Below are positions 31,935-39,901 of a DNA stretch of 42,443 bases, piece after piece. The translations under genes were made by a program, and so were the position numbers. Origin of the DNA: JBBIUS01 sp037440105 (GTDB lineage: Bacteria > Patescibacteriota > Patescibacteriia > XYB2-FULL-38-15); assembly GCA_037440105.1 (NCBI GenBank), contig JBBIUS010000006.1:1-42443 (forward strand), written 5' to 3'. The notes beneath the pieces are model-generated. The model saw nothing but the letters and a program-made list of their open reading frames with translations. It was not told where the DNA came from and did no database searches. Position 1 is the stretch's first letter. Each line of letters starts with the position of its first letter.

Positions 31935-31989
31935 GGAGCCGAAGGTTGGTGGCTCAAAAACCATTTCTCTTAACACAAAAAAGGGCTCC
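31935..31989 (+). promoter_or_regulatory. Leader with two mutually exclusive hairpins
   Basis: GGAGCC (31935-31940) can pair with GGCTC (31951-31955) or with GGGCTCC (31983-31989), which ends two bases before the ATG at 31992. The second pairing would bury the translation start. An attenuation or RNA-switch role is inferred only from the alternative pairings. The rest of the spacer (31804-31930) is made of 'CTAATTTCTAAT' and 'GATTAGAAATCAGAAATT' words. Confidence 0.3.
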
Positions 31990-31991
31990 CT

Positions 31992-34112
31992 ATGTCGCTA
32001 CGCTTACCTTATTGTATCATTATTTCTTTAATTTTAGTAGCCGGCTTAATCAGCAATTTTTTTATTTGGGAAAGTCAACTTATTGGCTTAACTTTTGGTC
32101 CAGCGTATCTGGTTTTCTTTAGTTTAATGCTTGGCTCTATTTTTTTCGCGAAAAAATCACAAATTTTTAAATTCCTTTATGGTTTTCTTTTTTTAATTTC
32201 AGGTATTTCATTCCTGGGTACTCTAATTTATTATTTTTACCAATTAAATAATTTTTCAATCGCAGCCCTGATTGTTTTTATCCCGCTCGTTGTAATTATC
32301 TTTTTTAAAAATAAAACTGGAATAGAAGTTGAACACGATTTTCAGCCAGTTCAGGTTAGCCCTCACCTACTTAGAACATCATTTTTAGTCGCTGCTTTTA
32401 TTTTTTTAACAATTTTGAATCTTCGTTTTTTAATAAATTCTGGCACAACAGAAGCTATTCGTTCACCATGGAAAATTATCCCTTTTGAATTTTTCTTAAC
32501 CTATTTCGGTGCTTCAGCAATTCTTTTATTTTTTATTTTTAAAAGTCAAAAAGAAACATTAAATTTAATTCTTACAAGCGTCCATACTTTTTTAACCGTA
32601 AGTCTAGTTCTTTTTATTTATAAAATTGGCTATGGCTTTGATCCATTTATTCATCAAGCAACAGAAAAAGTTATTGCGACCCAAGGATTTATCTTGCCAA
32701 AACCATTTTACTACCTTGGCCAATATTCACTCGTTGTTTTCTTGGCCAAAATTTTCCAAGCCCCGGTTGAATGGATTGACAAACTGCTTTTGCCTTCGCT
32801 TATTGCTATATTTCTACCGGCCACTATTTATTTCTCCCTAAAACCACTAACACAAAAAAATCAACTGCCAAACGCGAGTCTGCTCCCGCTTTTAATTCTA
32901 ACTTTGCCCTTCACATCCTTTATCGCAACTACTCCTCAAGGCTTAGCTAATTTCTATTTATTGACCATTATTTTTCTAAGTATCCTCGTTCTTTATCGTG
33001 AAATCCCAATTTCTTACCTTTGGTTTTTAGGATTTACAACACTTTTTATCCATCCGTTAGCTGGGATACCAACCTTAATTTTTCTTTCCCTTTTAAATCT
33101 GGTTGTTATCTTTAAAAAAGAAAAAGGTTTTATTGAAATTTTGAGAAAAATCACTCTGGCAGGCAGTTTTATTTTAGCAACAGTAGCTATCCCACTGATT
33201 TTTGTCTTTATTTCCTTCTTTTTAAAAGACTCTGCAGCGGCCGTTTTGCTAAAATTTCCAAAAGAGTTAACTTTGGATTGGCATTTGCCGGTTTGGTTTA
33301 ATCATTTTCAGCCGATTTACGATTTAATCTACACTTACGGAAAAAATGTTCCTTTTATTCTTCTTACTCTATGTTTTGTCGGCTATTTTTTAGTCAGGAA
33401 ACGCTTGCCATTTAGCTTAATTTACATTTCAACTTTTGTAGTTTTAATTGTCAATTATGTTTTAGTCAGATTCTTCATTAATTTTTCCCGTATAATTCAA
33501 TATGAACAGCAAACTTTCTCTCAACGCATTCTGGAGATGAGTTTTTATTTCTTAATCCCTCTTTTCCTTTTTGCTCTTTATAAATTTTTTGAAAAACTTG
33601 CGGCAAGTTCGCGTCTTCTTAAATTTTTCTTTATTTTATTTTTTAGTTTGCTTATAACTTTTTCTTTATACTATTCTTATCCAAAAGACGACGGCGAAGA
33701 CTATCACATCGACCGCGGCTACAGCGTCTCATCTTCAGATATCACAGCTGTTCACGCGATTGCCCAAGACGCTGGTGAAAAAAATTACATCGTTTTAGCC
33801 AATCAAATGGTAGGCGCGGCAGCTCTTCGAGAATTTGGTTTTAAAAAATACTACGGACAAAATTTTTATTATTCAATTCCTACTGGTTATCCTCTTTATC
33901 AATACTATTTAAAGATGGTCTATGATGAGCCATCGCTCGCCGTCATTGAAGAGGCAGCCGATCTCACCGGCGTTCGTTTAGTTTATTTTGTTATTAATAA
34001 ATATTGGACTGAATTTGATAAAATTGTAGAAAAAGCAAAAAAAATAACTGACGATTGGACAGTTATTAATGAAGGTGCTCTTTATATCTTCAAATACCAA
34101 TTACTGCGCTAG
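31992..34112 (+). CDS. Large polytopic membrane protein, possible GT-C glycosyltransferase
   Basis: A 706-aa protein with some 15-17 hydrophobic segments up to about residue 560 and a soluble C-terminal part of about 140 residues ('DITAVHAIAQDAGEKNYIVLANQMVGAAALREFGF'). The loop 'YKIGYGFDPFIHQATEKVIATQGFILPKPFYYLGQY' resembles the donor-binding loop region of GT-C/STT3-like proteins, where an Asp or His lies after an early helix. No close family recognised. Start ATG lies after a hairpin leader. It is the only plus-strand gene in the glycan region and its last 12 bp overlap the end of the convergent GT4 gene. Confidence 0.75.
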   Translation: MSLRLPYCIIISLILVAGLISNFFIWESQLIGLTFGPAYLVFFSLMLGSIFFAKKSQIFKFLYGFLFLISGISFLGTLIYYFYQLNNFSIAALIVFIPLVVIIFFKNKTGIEVEHDFQPVQVSPHLLRTSFLVAAFIFLTILNLRFLINSGTTEAIRSPWKIIPFEFFLTYFGASAILLFFIFKSQKETLNLILTSVHTFLTVSLVLFIYKIGYGFDPFIHQATEKVIATQGFILPKPFYYLGQYSLVVFLAKIFQAPVEWIDKLLLPSLIAIFLPATIYFSLKPLTQKNQLPNASLLPLLILTLPFTSFIATTPQGLANFYLLTIIFLSILVLYREIPISYLWFLGFTTLFIHPLAGIPTLIFLSLLNLVVIFKKEKGFIEILRKITLAGSFILATVAIPLIFVFISFFLKDSAAAVLLKFPKELTLDWHLPVWFNHFQPIYDLIYTYGKNVPFILLTLCFVGYFLVRKRLPFSLIYISTFVVLIVNYVLVRFFINFSRIIQYEQQTFSQRILEMSFYFLIPLFLFALYKFFEKLAASSRLLKFFFILFFSLLITFSLYYSYPKDDGEDYHIDRGYSVSSSDITAVHAIAQDAGEKNYIVLANQMVGAAALREFGFKKYYGQNFYYSIPTGYPLYQYYLKMVYDEPSLAVIEEAADLTGVRLVYFVINKYWTEFDKIVEKAKKITDDWTVINEGALYIFKYQLLR

Positions 34113-35309
34113 AAGAAGTAATTTTTTGATATAATTTTCAATTCTAAAATCTTCTACTGACTTTTGCGCCGACTGGCGCATTTTTTTTACATTGTCACGG
34201 TTTGCGGCGGCGTGTTTTAGAACACGCGTCAGATCTTCGGTGTTGCCGGCTTCGAAGGTAAAACCATTTTTTCCATCATGAACTAATTCTGCCACTCCCC
34301 CGATTTTAGCGGCAAGCACGGGCACGCCAAAAGATAAACTTTCATAAATTACGGTCGGCGAATTTTCATAACAAAGTGAAGGCACAATTGTAAAATCAAC
34401 TTCACTAAAAATCTCTGCTATTTTTTCGCTCGGCAACTTGCCGTGAACAATAAATCTTTTATCATCTGCCACCATTTTTTTCACTTCGCCTATTTTAGAA
34501 CCGTCACCGGCAATGTGAAGTTTAAAATCAATATCTAAATTTTTTAAAACAGTCACTAAAAACAAAATCCCTTTATGTTCTTCAATTTGTCCGAGATAAA
34601 GTAATGAAAGTTTTCCGTCCTCGCTCGTTCTTATTTTCTCAGCAACAGGTGGCCATGTCGCCACTGGATTCGGTAGCACCGCTTTCTTGGAGTTCTTGAA
34701 AAATCCTCGTTCACTATAAAAATCTAAAAGCCATTTTGATGGCGCAATTACCACATCTGGCGAATTAAATAACCGTCGACAAATTACTTCATACCATTTA
34801 CGTAGCAGAAGAAATTCTTCTGCTAGAGCAGAAGAATTTCTTCTGCTAATCATGATCAGGCCGCTTGGCACAGCCAATTGCACATCATGCAAAGTATGGA
34901 TGTGCCTTATGCCCAACTTATGAATCAACCGCGGAATTAAATAACCAATCCCTTTTAAATTATGAGTCATGACCGCATCGGGTTTTTCTTTTTGTAAAAT
35001 TTTTTTTACGGCGAGCCGGCTGTGGAAATTAAATGTATCACAAAAATGCCATTTCATTCGACAGATGGCACTGTGTTTCCAATCGTTTAGATAATAAAAA
35101 ATATTGAAAGGATAAAAACGATAAACTTTTATTCCATTTTCTTCCATTGCCTTTGATTTTAGCGATGCCCACCCATCCCACGGTTTGGTAGAGATAACAA
35201 AAACATCGTGGCCGGCGGATTTTAGACCGTCTACCACGATTTTCGCCACCTTTTCCGCCCCGCCGCGGGAAATTGGCGGAAATAAATTTGAAATAAGACA
35301 GATCTTCAT
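34101..35309 (-). CDS. GT4-family glycosyltransferase
   Basis: A 402-aa GT-B transferase. 'NLFPPISRGGAEKVAKIVVDGLKSAGHDVFVIST' opens the acceptor domain and 'PSLCYENSPTVIYESLSFGVPVLAAKIGGVAELV' (near 310-343) carries the EX7E-like donor site. Near residues 154-170 the segment 'ISRRNSSALAEEFLL' is encoded by two copies of a 21-bp palindrome (34804-34824 and 34827-34847), which entered without breaking the frame. The gene is convergent with, and overlaps by 12 bp, the 706-aa membrane protein gene. Donor sugar unknown. Confidence 0.87.
   Translation of the reverse strand: MKICLISNLFPPISRGGAEKVAKIVVDGLKSAGHDVFVISTKPWDGWASLKSKAMEENGIKVYRFYPFNIFYYLNDWKHSAICRMKWHFCDTFNFHSRLAVKKILQKEKPDAVMTHNLKGIGYLIPRLIHKLGIRHIHTLHDVQLAVPSGLIMISRRNSSALAEEFLLLRKWYEVICRRLFNSPDVVIAPSKWLLDFYSERGFFKNSKKAVLPNPVATWPPVAEKIRTSEDGKLSLLYLGQIEEHKGILFLVTVLKNLDIDFKLHIAGDGSKIGEVKKMVADDKRFIVHGKLPSEKIAEIFSEVDFTIVPSLCYENSPTVIYESLSFGVPVLAAKIGGVAELVHDGKNGFTFEAGNTEDLTRVLKHAAANRDNVKKMRQSAQKSVEDFRIENYIKKLLLLAQ
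34804..34847. repeat. Tandem 21-bp palindromes inside a GT4 gene
   Basis: Two units, each with 10-bp arms AGCAGAAGAA/TTCTTCTGCT around one central base (A in one, T in the other), separated by AG. Their 44-bp span is inside coding sequence and read in frame. Confidence 0.8.
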
Positions 35310-35318
35310 CTTGTGCTG

Positions 35319-35387
35319 GATACGAATTGCGAATCTTTTACGAATTTGCGAATTCGTAAATTCGTAATTTTATTCGTTATTCGTATC
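35319..35387. repeat. ATTCGTAA-word spacer repeat, copy 1
   Basis: A stretch of variants of 'ACGAATTGCGAAT' and 'ATTCGTAATT' that can form an inverted repeat around GCGAATTCGTAAATTCG. A close copy is at 36538-36606, so the two GT4 genes and the GT2 gene are separated by the same spacer. The end of the GT4 gene at 35370 lies inside it. Confidence 0.7.
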
Positions 35388-36521
35388 TGTTAAAATTTTT
35401 TCTAGCTTCTCCCCCACTTTTTGTATATCGTATTTTTCTTCGACTTTTTTTCTTCCATTTTCTCCGAATTGTTTTGCTATATCTAGATTATTTAAGAGAT
35501 AATTAATTTTTTCTGTCAACTGGCTTGTATTTTTCGGCTCAACAAGGAATCCATTTTCCCCGTTATCTACCACGCTTCGAACCCCGGGTAAATCTGAAGC
35601 AATGACCGGTTTGCCACAAGCCATTGCTTCAATTAAGACAATACCAAATGCTTCTGATCTATCAACCGATGGTAAAACCAAAACATTAGCCAGGTTATAA
35701 TATTTTGGCAAATCATCAATTTCAATCGCATCAGTAAAAATAATCTGGTCACTAATTTTAAGATCTGCAGCCATCTTTTTATAGTGCGGTTTTAAATCTC
35801 CATCGCCTACAATCAACAATTTGGAATTTAGAATTTGGCATTTGGCGCTTATTAAATATTCCAATCCTTTAAAATAATGCGCTCTATCTAAACCGCCAAC
35901 AAACAAAATAATTTTTTCATCTGGTTTTAAATTGTGTTTTGCTAAAAGCCGCTCATCTTTTGAAGTGGGCTGAAATTTTTTTATATCAACGCCAAACGGA
36001 ATCTCAACAAATTTTTCGGGGTGCTCCTTAAAAATATCTTTGATGTTTGAATTTTTTGCGTAATCAAAAGAAGAAACAATAATTTTGTCAGCCGCCCCTA
36101 AAATTTTTGGCATTAAATTTTTTGTATGCCACTTAAAAAACTTACCTAAAAATCCTCTGCCGATTACATCATGATGATAAGTTATCACTAATTTAAACTT
36201 AATTTTTAATTTTTCATTTTTAATTTTTAACTTATGCATCACTTCCGCTCCACCAAAAAACGGGTAGTGCAAATGGACCGTATCAAAATTTTTTAATTCC
36301 CAAAACAACTGCGGCAGAAAAGCCGCATTGCCATATTTTAAAAACGGCTGTAGCTGGCGCAGGCTAAAACCTGCGGCTGCCACCCTGACCGCCCTTCTTT
36401 TTGATGTATAAACCACCACTTGATGACCTCGACTTGCTAAGTCTCTCGCTTCTCTGTATGCTGCATTCCCAATTCCGCTTCTATAAGGCGGAAAAACTGG
36501 TGAGATTATTGCTACTCGCAT
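35370..36521 (-). CDS. GT4-family glycosyltransferase
   Basis: A 383-aa GT-B transferase. 'ISPVFPPYRSGIGNAAYREARDLASRGHQVVVYTSK' begins the acceptor domain; 'IILFVGGLDRAHYFKGLEYLI' and 'PSVDRSEAFGIVLIEAMACGKPVIASDLPGV' (with EX7E near residues 297-305) form the donor domain. Residues about 46-58 (RVAAAGFSLRQLQ) are encoded by a REP-like palindrome (36350-36385) that sits in frame; related proteins usually have a short loop here. The C-terminal TDTNNE is encoded by the spacer word repeat. Confidence 0.87.
   Translation of the reverse strand: MRVAIISPVFPPYRSGIGNAAYREARDLASRGHQVVVYTSKRRAVRVAAAGFSLRQLQPFLKYGNAAFLPQLFWELKNFDTVHLHYPFFGGAEVMHKLKIKNEKLKIKFKLVITYHHDVIGRGFLGKFFKWHTKNLMPKILGAADKIIVSSFDYAKNSNIKDIFKEHPEKFVEIPFGVDIKKFQPTSKDERLLAKHNLKPDEKIILFVGGLDRAHYFKGLEYLISAKCQILNSKLLIVGDGDLKPHYKKMAADLKISDQIIFTDAIEIDDLPKYYNLANVLVLPSVDRSEAFGIVLIEAMACGKPVIASDLPGVRSVVDNGENGFLVEPKNTSQLTEKINYLLNNLDIAKQFGENGRKKVEEKYDIQKVGEKLEKILTDTNNE
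36350..36385. repeat. REP-like palindrome inside a GT4 gene
   Basis: The string GCGCAGGCTAAAACCTGCGG within TAGCTG...GGCTGCCACC is near-identical to the REP-like element at 29455-29480 (GCGCAGGCTAAAGCCTGCGG). It is in coding sequence and keeps the frame. Confidence 0.75.
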
Positions 36522-36537
36522 AACTCAAAATCTAAGG

Positions 36538-36606
36538 GATACGAATTACGAATCTATTGCGAATCTGCGAATTCGTAAATTCGTAATTTTATTTGTTATT
36601 CGCACC
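36538..36606. repeat. ATTCGTAA-word spacer repeat, copy 2
   Basis: Aligns over about 69 bp with the spacer at 35319-35387, including a shared run GCGAATTCGTAAATTCGTAA and onward. It separates the GT4 gene from the downstream GT2 gene. Confidence 0.7.
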
Positions 36607-36613
36607 CCATAAT

Positions 36614-37672
36614 TTACCAAAAAATAATTTGTCTTACTACTTTCCAATAAATATTAAAGACTGGATTAGCAATATATTTTAAAACCGGATTGGCAATTTC
36701 TTGAAATTCAATCTTGCCAACGATTAATTTCGCTAATTCTCTGTCAGAAACTTTTCTTAATTTCGCTTTCCCCATTTTATTTTTAATCATTCTTGCCCAA
36801 TTTTTTGGTTTTAAAAAATAGCCATAAACTTTTAATTTTGTCCAAAATAAACCGCGAAGCAAAGCATAACCTAACTGACCTAACTCCATCACTAAAAACG
36901 GCAAAAAAATTAAAAACAAAGTGCCAAAACGATAATTTTCAAACATCATAATCATGCGATTGCGCTCCACATAATAAAATTGCAAAATACTCCGAGAAAA
37001 TTGATATTTATGGTAAACTACAGATTTTGGCGCAAGAATAATGTCATAGCCAGCCTGACGTAGCCGCCACGACAAATCAGTATCTTCATGGTACATAAAA
37101 AATTCTGAGTCAAAAAGTCCAACCTTTTTTAGAACTTCCGCCGGATATAAAACCGAGGCACCTGAGGCATAAAAAAAAGAATCTGGAACCATGAATTTGG
37201 AATCAGGAATTTCTTGACCGTAATCCCTGCAGAAACCAAACCCGAGAAAATGTAAATGATTGCCCGAAGAATTGATTTTAGACGTCTCCGGATGGAGCAT
37301 AATTAGTGATTGTATCGCACCCGCATTTTTGTTATCTTCTGCCGCGGCTACTAATTTTTCAAGCCACTCTGAATCAACAATCGTATCCATATTAAGAAGA
37401 ACAATATAATCGTAATTTTCATTCATTGCTTTTCGTATGGCAATGTTATTGCCTTTGGCAAAACCATAATTTTTTTCATTAAAAATAATTTCCGCTTCCG
37501 GCGCCGCATTCCTGAGATATTCTGCTGTTTCTTTCGATGTTTCATTATCAACTATAAAAATTTTAAAGCTATCTTTAGGATAGCTTTGTTTTCGCAAACT
37601 CTCTATGCATTCTTCTAAATATTTTTTTGCGTAATCTTTGTAATTGATTAAAATAATCGCAACCCTTGACAT
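36614..37672 (-). CDS. GT2-family glycosyltransferase (rhamnosyltransferase-like)
   Basis: A 352-aa GT-A enzyme. 'IILINYKDYAKKYLEECIESLRKQSYP' opens the domain, 'VLLNMDTIVDSEWLEKL' holds the DxD-type metal site, 'FYASGASVLYPAEVLKKVGLFDSEFFMYHEDTDLSWRLRQAGYD' is the acceptor region with the ED base motif, as in WbbL-like rhamnosyltransferases. A hydrophobic segment at about 250-275 suggests membrane association. A dTDP-deoxysugar donor would fit the rfb genes at 25-29 kb, but this is inference. Confidence 0.88.
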   Translation of the reverse strand: MSRVAIILINYKDYAKKYLEECIESLRKQSYPKDSFKIFIVDNETSKETAEYLRNAAPEAEIIFNEKNYGFAKGNNIAIRKAMNENYDYIVLLNMDTIVDSEWLEKLVAAAEDNKNAGAIQSLIMLHPETSKINSSGNHLHFLGFGFCRDYGQEIPDSKFMVPDSFFYASGASVLYPAEVLKKVGLFDSEFFMYHEDTDLSWRLRQAGYDIILAPKSVVYHKYQFSRSILQFYYVERNRMIMMFENYRFGTLFLIFLPFLVMELGQLGYALLRGLFWTKLKVYGYFLKPKNWARMIKNKMGKAKLRKVSDRELAKLIVGKIEFQEIANPVLKYIANPVFNIYWKVVRQIIFW

Positions 37673-37687
37673 AATACTGGTTACTCG

Positions 37688-38056
37688 TTACTGGTTACTC
37701 ATTACTTTATTACTCACTTGTTGTTCATTTTTTGTCGCCTCTTCTTTCATTGCCATTTCTCTGACAATCTTTGTGACATTTCTTTCAATTTTTTCAATTC
37801 TAATCATCATTTGGAAAATAATATAAAAAATTAAAACAATCGAAAGATAAATTACTAAATCAGCTCCTCTCCCGACCCCAACTAATTGAGCCAAAAAACT
37901 TGTAATCTCAGGCAGAACAACAATAAAACCTACCACAATCCAAAAAATAAGCCAAAAAATAAAATCCCGAGCCTCAAGCAAACCCTGGCGCCTTTTCAAA
38001 ATTACTCGGTAAATAATCAATAAAATTAAAATTATTATAAGATATTGAATCAGCAT
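37688..38056 (-). CDS. DUF2304 family membrane protein
   Basis: A 122-aa protein with three hydrophobic segments (about 3-19, 33-52, 66-85) and 'GVGRGADLVIYLSIVLIFYIIFQMMIRIEKIERNVTKIVREMA', the DUF2304 signature. Members often sit next to GT2 polyprenyl-phosphate glycosyltransferases, as here with the DPM1-like gene 86 bp upstream, and are thought to help anchor or regulate them. The tail 'NEQQVSNKVMSNQ' is encoded by a word repeat (GTAATGAGTAACCAGTAACG), so the ancestral protein probably ended earlier. Confidence 0.85.
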   Translation of the reverse strand: MLIQYLIIILILLIIYRVILKRRQGLLEARDFIFWLIFWIVVGFIVVLPEITSFLAQLVGVGRGADLVIYLSIVLIFYIIFQMMIRIEKIERNVTKIVREMAMKEEATKNEQQVSNKVMSNQ

Positions 38057-38142
38057 GAAGTTTGTATCTTGTATTTAGTATTTGTATTTAGTATCCAAAT
38101 TTTATTTCTCAATGCCAAATACAGGCCACAAAATACAAGATA

Positions 38143-38808
38143 CTATTTAATCGCTCTTCCAATAAATAAATCAAATAAAATTTTGAGATAATCAAAAAAT
38201 TTTTGGCCCTTTTTTAGGTGACGCGGCGAATAAAGTAATGTTACAGGCACTTCTGAATAGCGGATTTTATTTCGAGCAATTTTATCCAAAATTTCTGAAG
38301 CATGCGCCATTCGGCCATGGCAAATTTGAATTTTTTCTAATGCTTCTCTCGAAAAAGCCCGGAACCCGTTATGAGTGTCAGATAATTTTAACCCAGATGT
38401 TAAACGTGTAAAATAAATTGCCCCATAAAGCATAAATTTTTTAAAAAGAGGCACTTTTGATTTCACGAATCTTGAACCCAAAACAACCTCTGCTTTATTT
38501 TCCAAAATCGGCTTTGTTACCTCACCAATTTCTGAAGCCAAAAATTGTCCGTCAGCGTCAAAGGTTACAACAATGTCAGCCTTTCTCTGAAGGGCGCACC
38601 TTCTTCCGGTTTCAAGGGCTGCTCCTTGGCCGCAGTTTATAAGATGAGAAAAAACAAAAGCCCCCGCTTTTCTTGCCAGGTCAGCTGTAGCATCGATTGA
38701 CCCGTCGTCAATTACAATTACTTCATCAACATATTTTTTGACTTCACTTACAACTTGGTAAATTGTTTTTTCTTCATTGTAGGCCGGAATAATAGCAACA
38801 ATTTTCAT
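38143..38808 (-). CDS. GT2 glycosyltransferase, DPM1/polyprenyl-phosphate type
   Basis: A 221-aa GT-A domain without trailing helices. 'VAIIPAYNEEKTIYQVVSEVKKYVDEVIVIDDGSIDATADLA' and 'VVTFDADGQFLASEI' (DAD metal site) are clear; 'LSDTHNGFRAFSREALEKI' is the conserved acceptor-side motif of dolichyl-phosphate-mannose-synthase relatives. It probably loads a sugar onto undecaprenyl phosphate for use by the GT-C membrane transferases in this locus. The DUF2304 gene next door supports that reading. Confidence 0.9.
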   Translation of the reverse strand: MKIVAIIPAYNEEKTIYQVVSEVKKYVDEVIVIDDGSIDATADLARKAGAFVFSHLINCGQGAALETGRRCALQRKADIVVTFDADGQFLASEIGEVTKPILENKAEVVLGSRFVKSKVPLFKKFMLYGAIYFTRLTSGLKLSDTHNGFRAFSREALEKIQICHGRMAHASEILDKIARNKIRYSEVPVTLLYSPRHLKKGQKFFDYLKILFDLFIGRAIK

Positions 38809-38852
38809 ATTCTAGGGAATTATAAACTTTCAATAATTAGACAAATTTACAA

Positions 38853-39875
38853 TTAACTTTTAATTCCTTGCGCCAAAAGGAGCGATTTATGCGCTTGAGT
38901 ATAATCTATTGCCTTTTGTAAACCATCTTCTAATCTGACAAGCGGCATCCAACCTAATAATTCCTTTGCTTTTCTTATATCTGGCAAACCAAGCGGCGTC
39001 ATAAATAAAAGAGGCGATTCAAAAACAATTTTTGAACTTGAGCCGGTCATTTCAATAATTTTATTTGCCACATCAATCAATCTTATATCTTGATCGCTGC
39101 CTAAATTAACCGGACCAATGCCTGATGGCGCTTCCATTAATCTTACTAAACCATCAACTATATCGGCAACATAACAAAGCGAGGTAGAAAAACTTTCGTC
39201 GCCATAAATTATTAAATCTTTGTTTTCTAAAGCGTCAATGATGAAATCAGGAACCATTTCGCCATCAAAAAGTCTTTCTTTTGGGCCGTAAGTACGGAAA
39301 ATGCGAGCAATTTTTACATCAAGGCCATACATCTGCTCATAGGTTGCCGCAACTGTTTCAGCAAATCTTTTTCCTTCGTCATAGCAGGCTCTCGGCGAGA
39401 GTTGATTTATATTTTCGCCCAAATCATTTTCATTAAAAAAAACTCTATCAGAGCGCCTCGGGCCGTAAACAACAGAAGAAGAGGCTAACAAAAATTTTGC
39501 CTTGTATTTTAAAGCTAAATCAAGCATGTTTTTTGTTCCCAAAAAATTTGCAAGAAGGGTCTGTATCTTGAGTTTTTCAAAATTTTTAGCCGAAGTCGGG
39601 CAGGCTAAATGATAAATTTCTTGGATTCCAAAAAATTTTACTTTAAATCTCTCGAGTTCTGGAAGTTCCTCTAAATTAAGGGGCTCGCAAATATCGTGCC
39701 TTAGAAAAACAAAATTTGGGTATTTTAAAAGAAGGTCAATGTTAATTTCGCTTGAAGTAATAAAATTGTCAAGACAAATGACATTACAAGTCTTTAATAA
39801 TTTTTCACAAAGATGGGAGCCGATAAAGCCAGCCCCGCCGGTAACTAAAACATTTTTTCTTTCTTGAATTGGCAT
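38853..39875 (-). CDS. NAD-dependent epimerase/dehydratase, UDP-glucuronate decarboxylase-like
   Basis: A 340-aa extended SDR. 'VLVTGGAGFIGSHLCEKLL' is the NAD site, 'LASSSVVYGP' the active-site serine block and 'SPRACYDEGKRFAETVAATY' the YxxxK in the sequence context typical of UDP-xylose synthase (UXS). 'HLACPTSAKNFEK' stands where UXS usually has 'HLASPASPxxY', so the substrate could differ. It likely makes a nucleotide sugar for the surface polymer. First gene of the minus-strand run after the subtilisin, with 45 bp between. Confidence 0.85.
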   Translation of the reverse strand: MPIQERKNVLVTGGAGFIGSHLCEKLLKTCNVICLDNFITSSEINIDLLLKYPNFVFLRHDICEPLNLEELPELERFKVKFFGIQEIYHLACPTSAKNFEKLKIQTLLANFLGTKNMLDLALKYKAKFLLASSSVVYGPRRSDRVFFNENDLGENINQLSPRACYDEGKRFAETVAATYEQMYGLDVKIARIFRTYGPKERLFDGEMVPDFIIDALENKDLIIYGDESFSTSLCYVADIVDGLVRLMEAPSGIGPVNLGSDQDIRLIDVANKIIEMTGSSSKIVFESPLLFMTPLGLPDIRKAKELLGWMPLVRLEDGLQKAIDYTQAHKSLLLAQGIKS

Positions 39876-39901
39876 ACAATATAAAATTAAAAATGAAAAA
39901 T

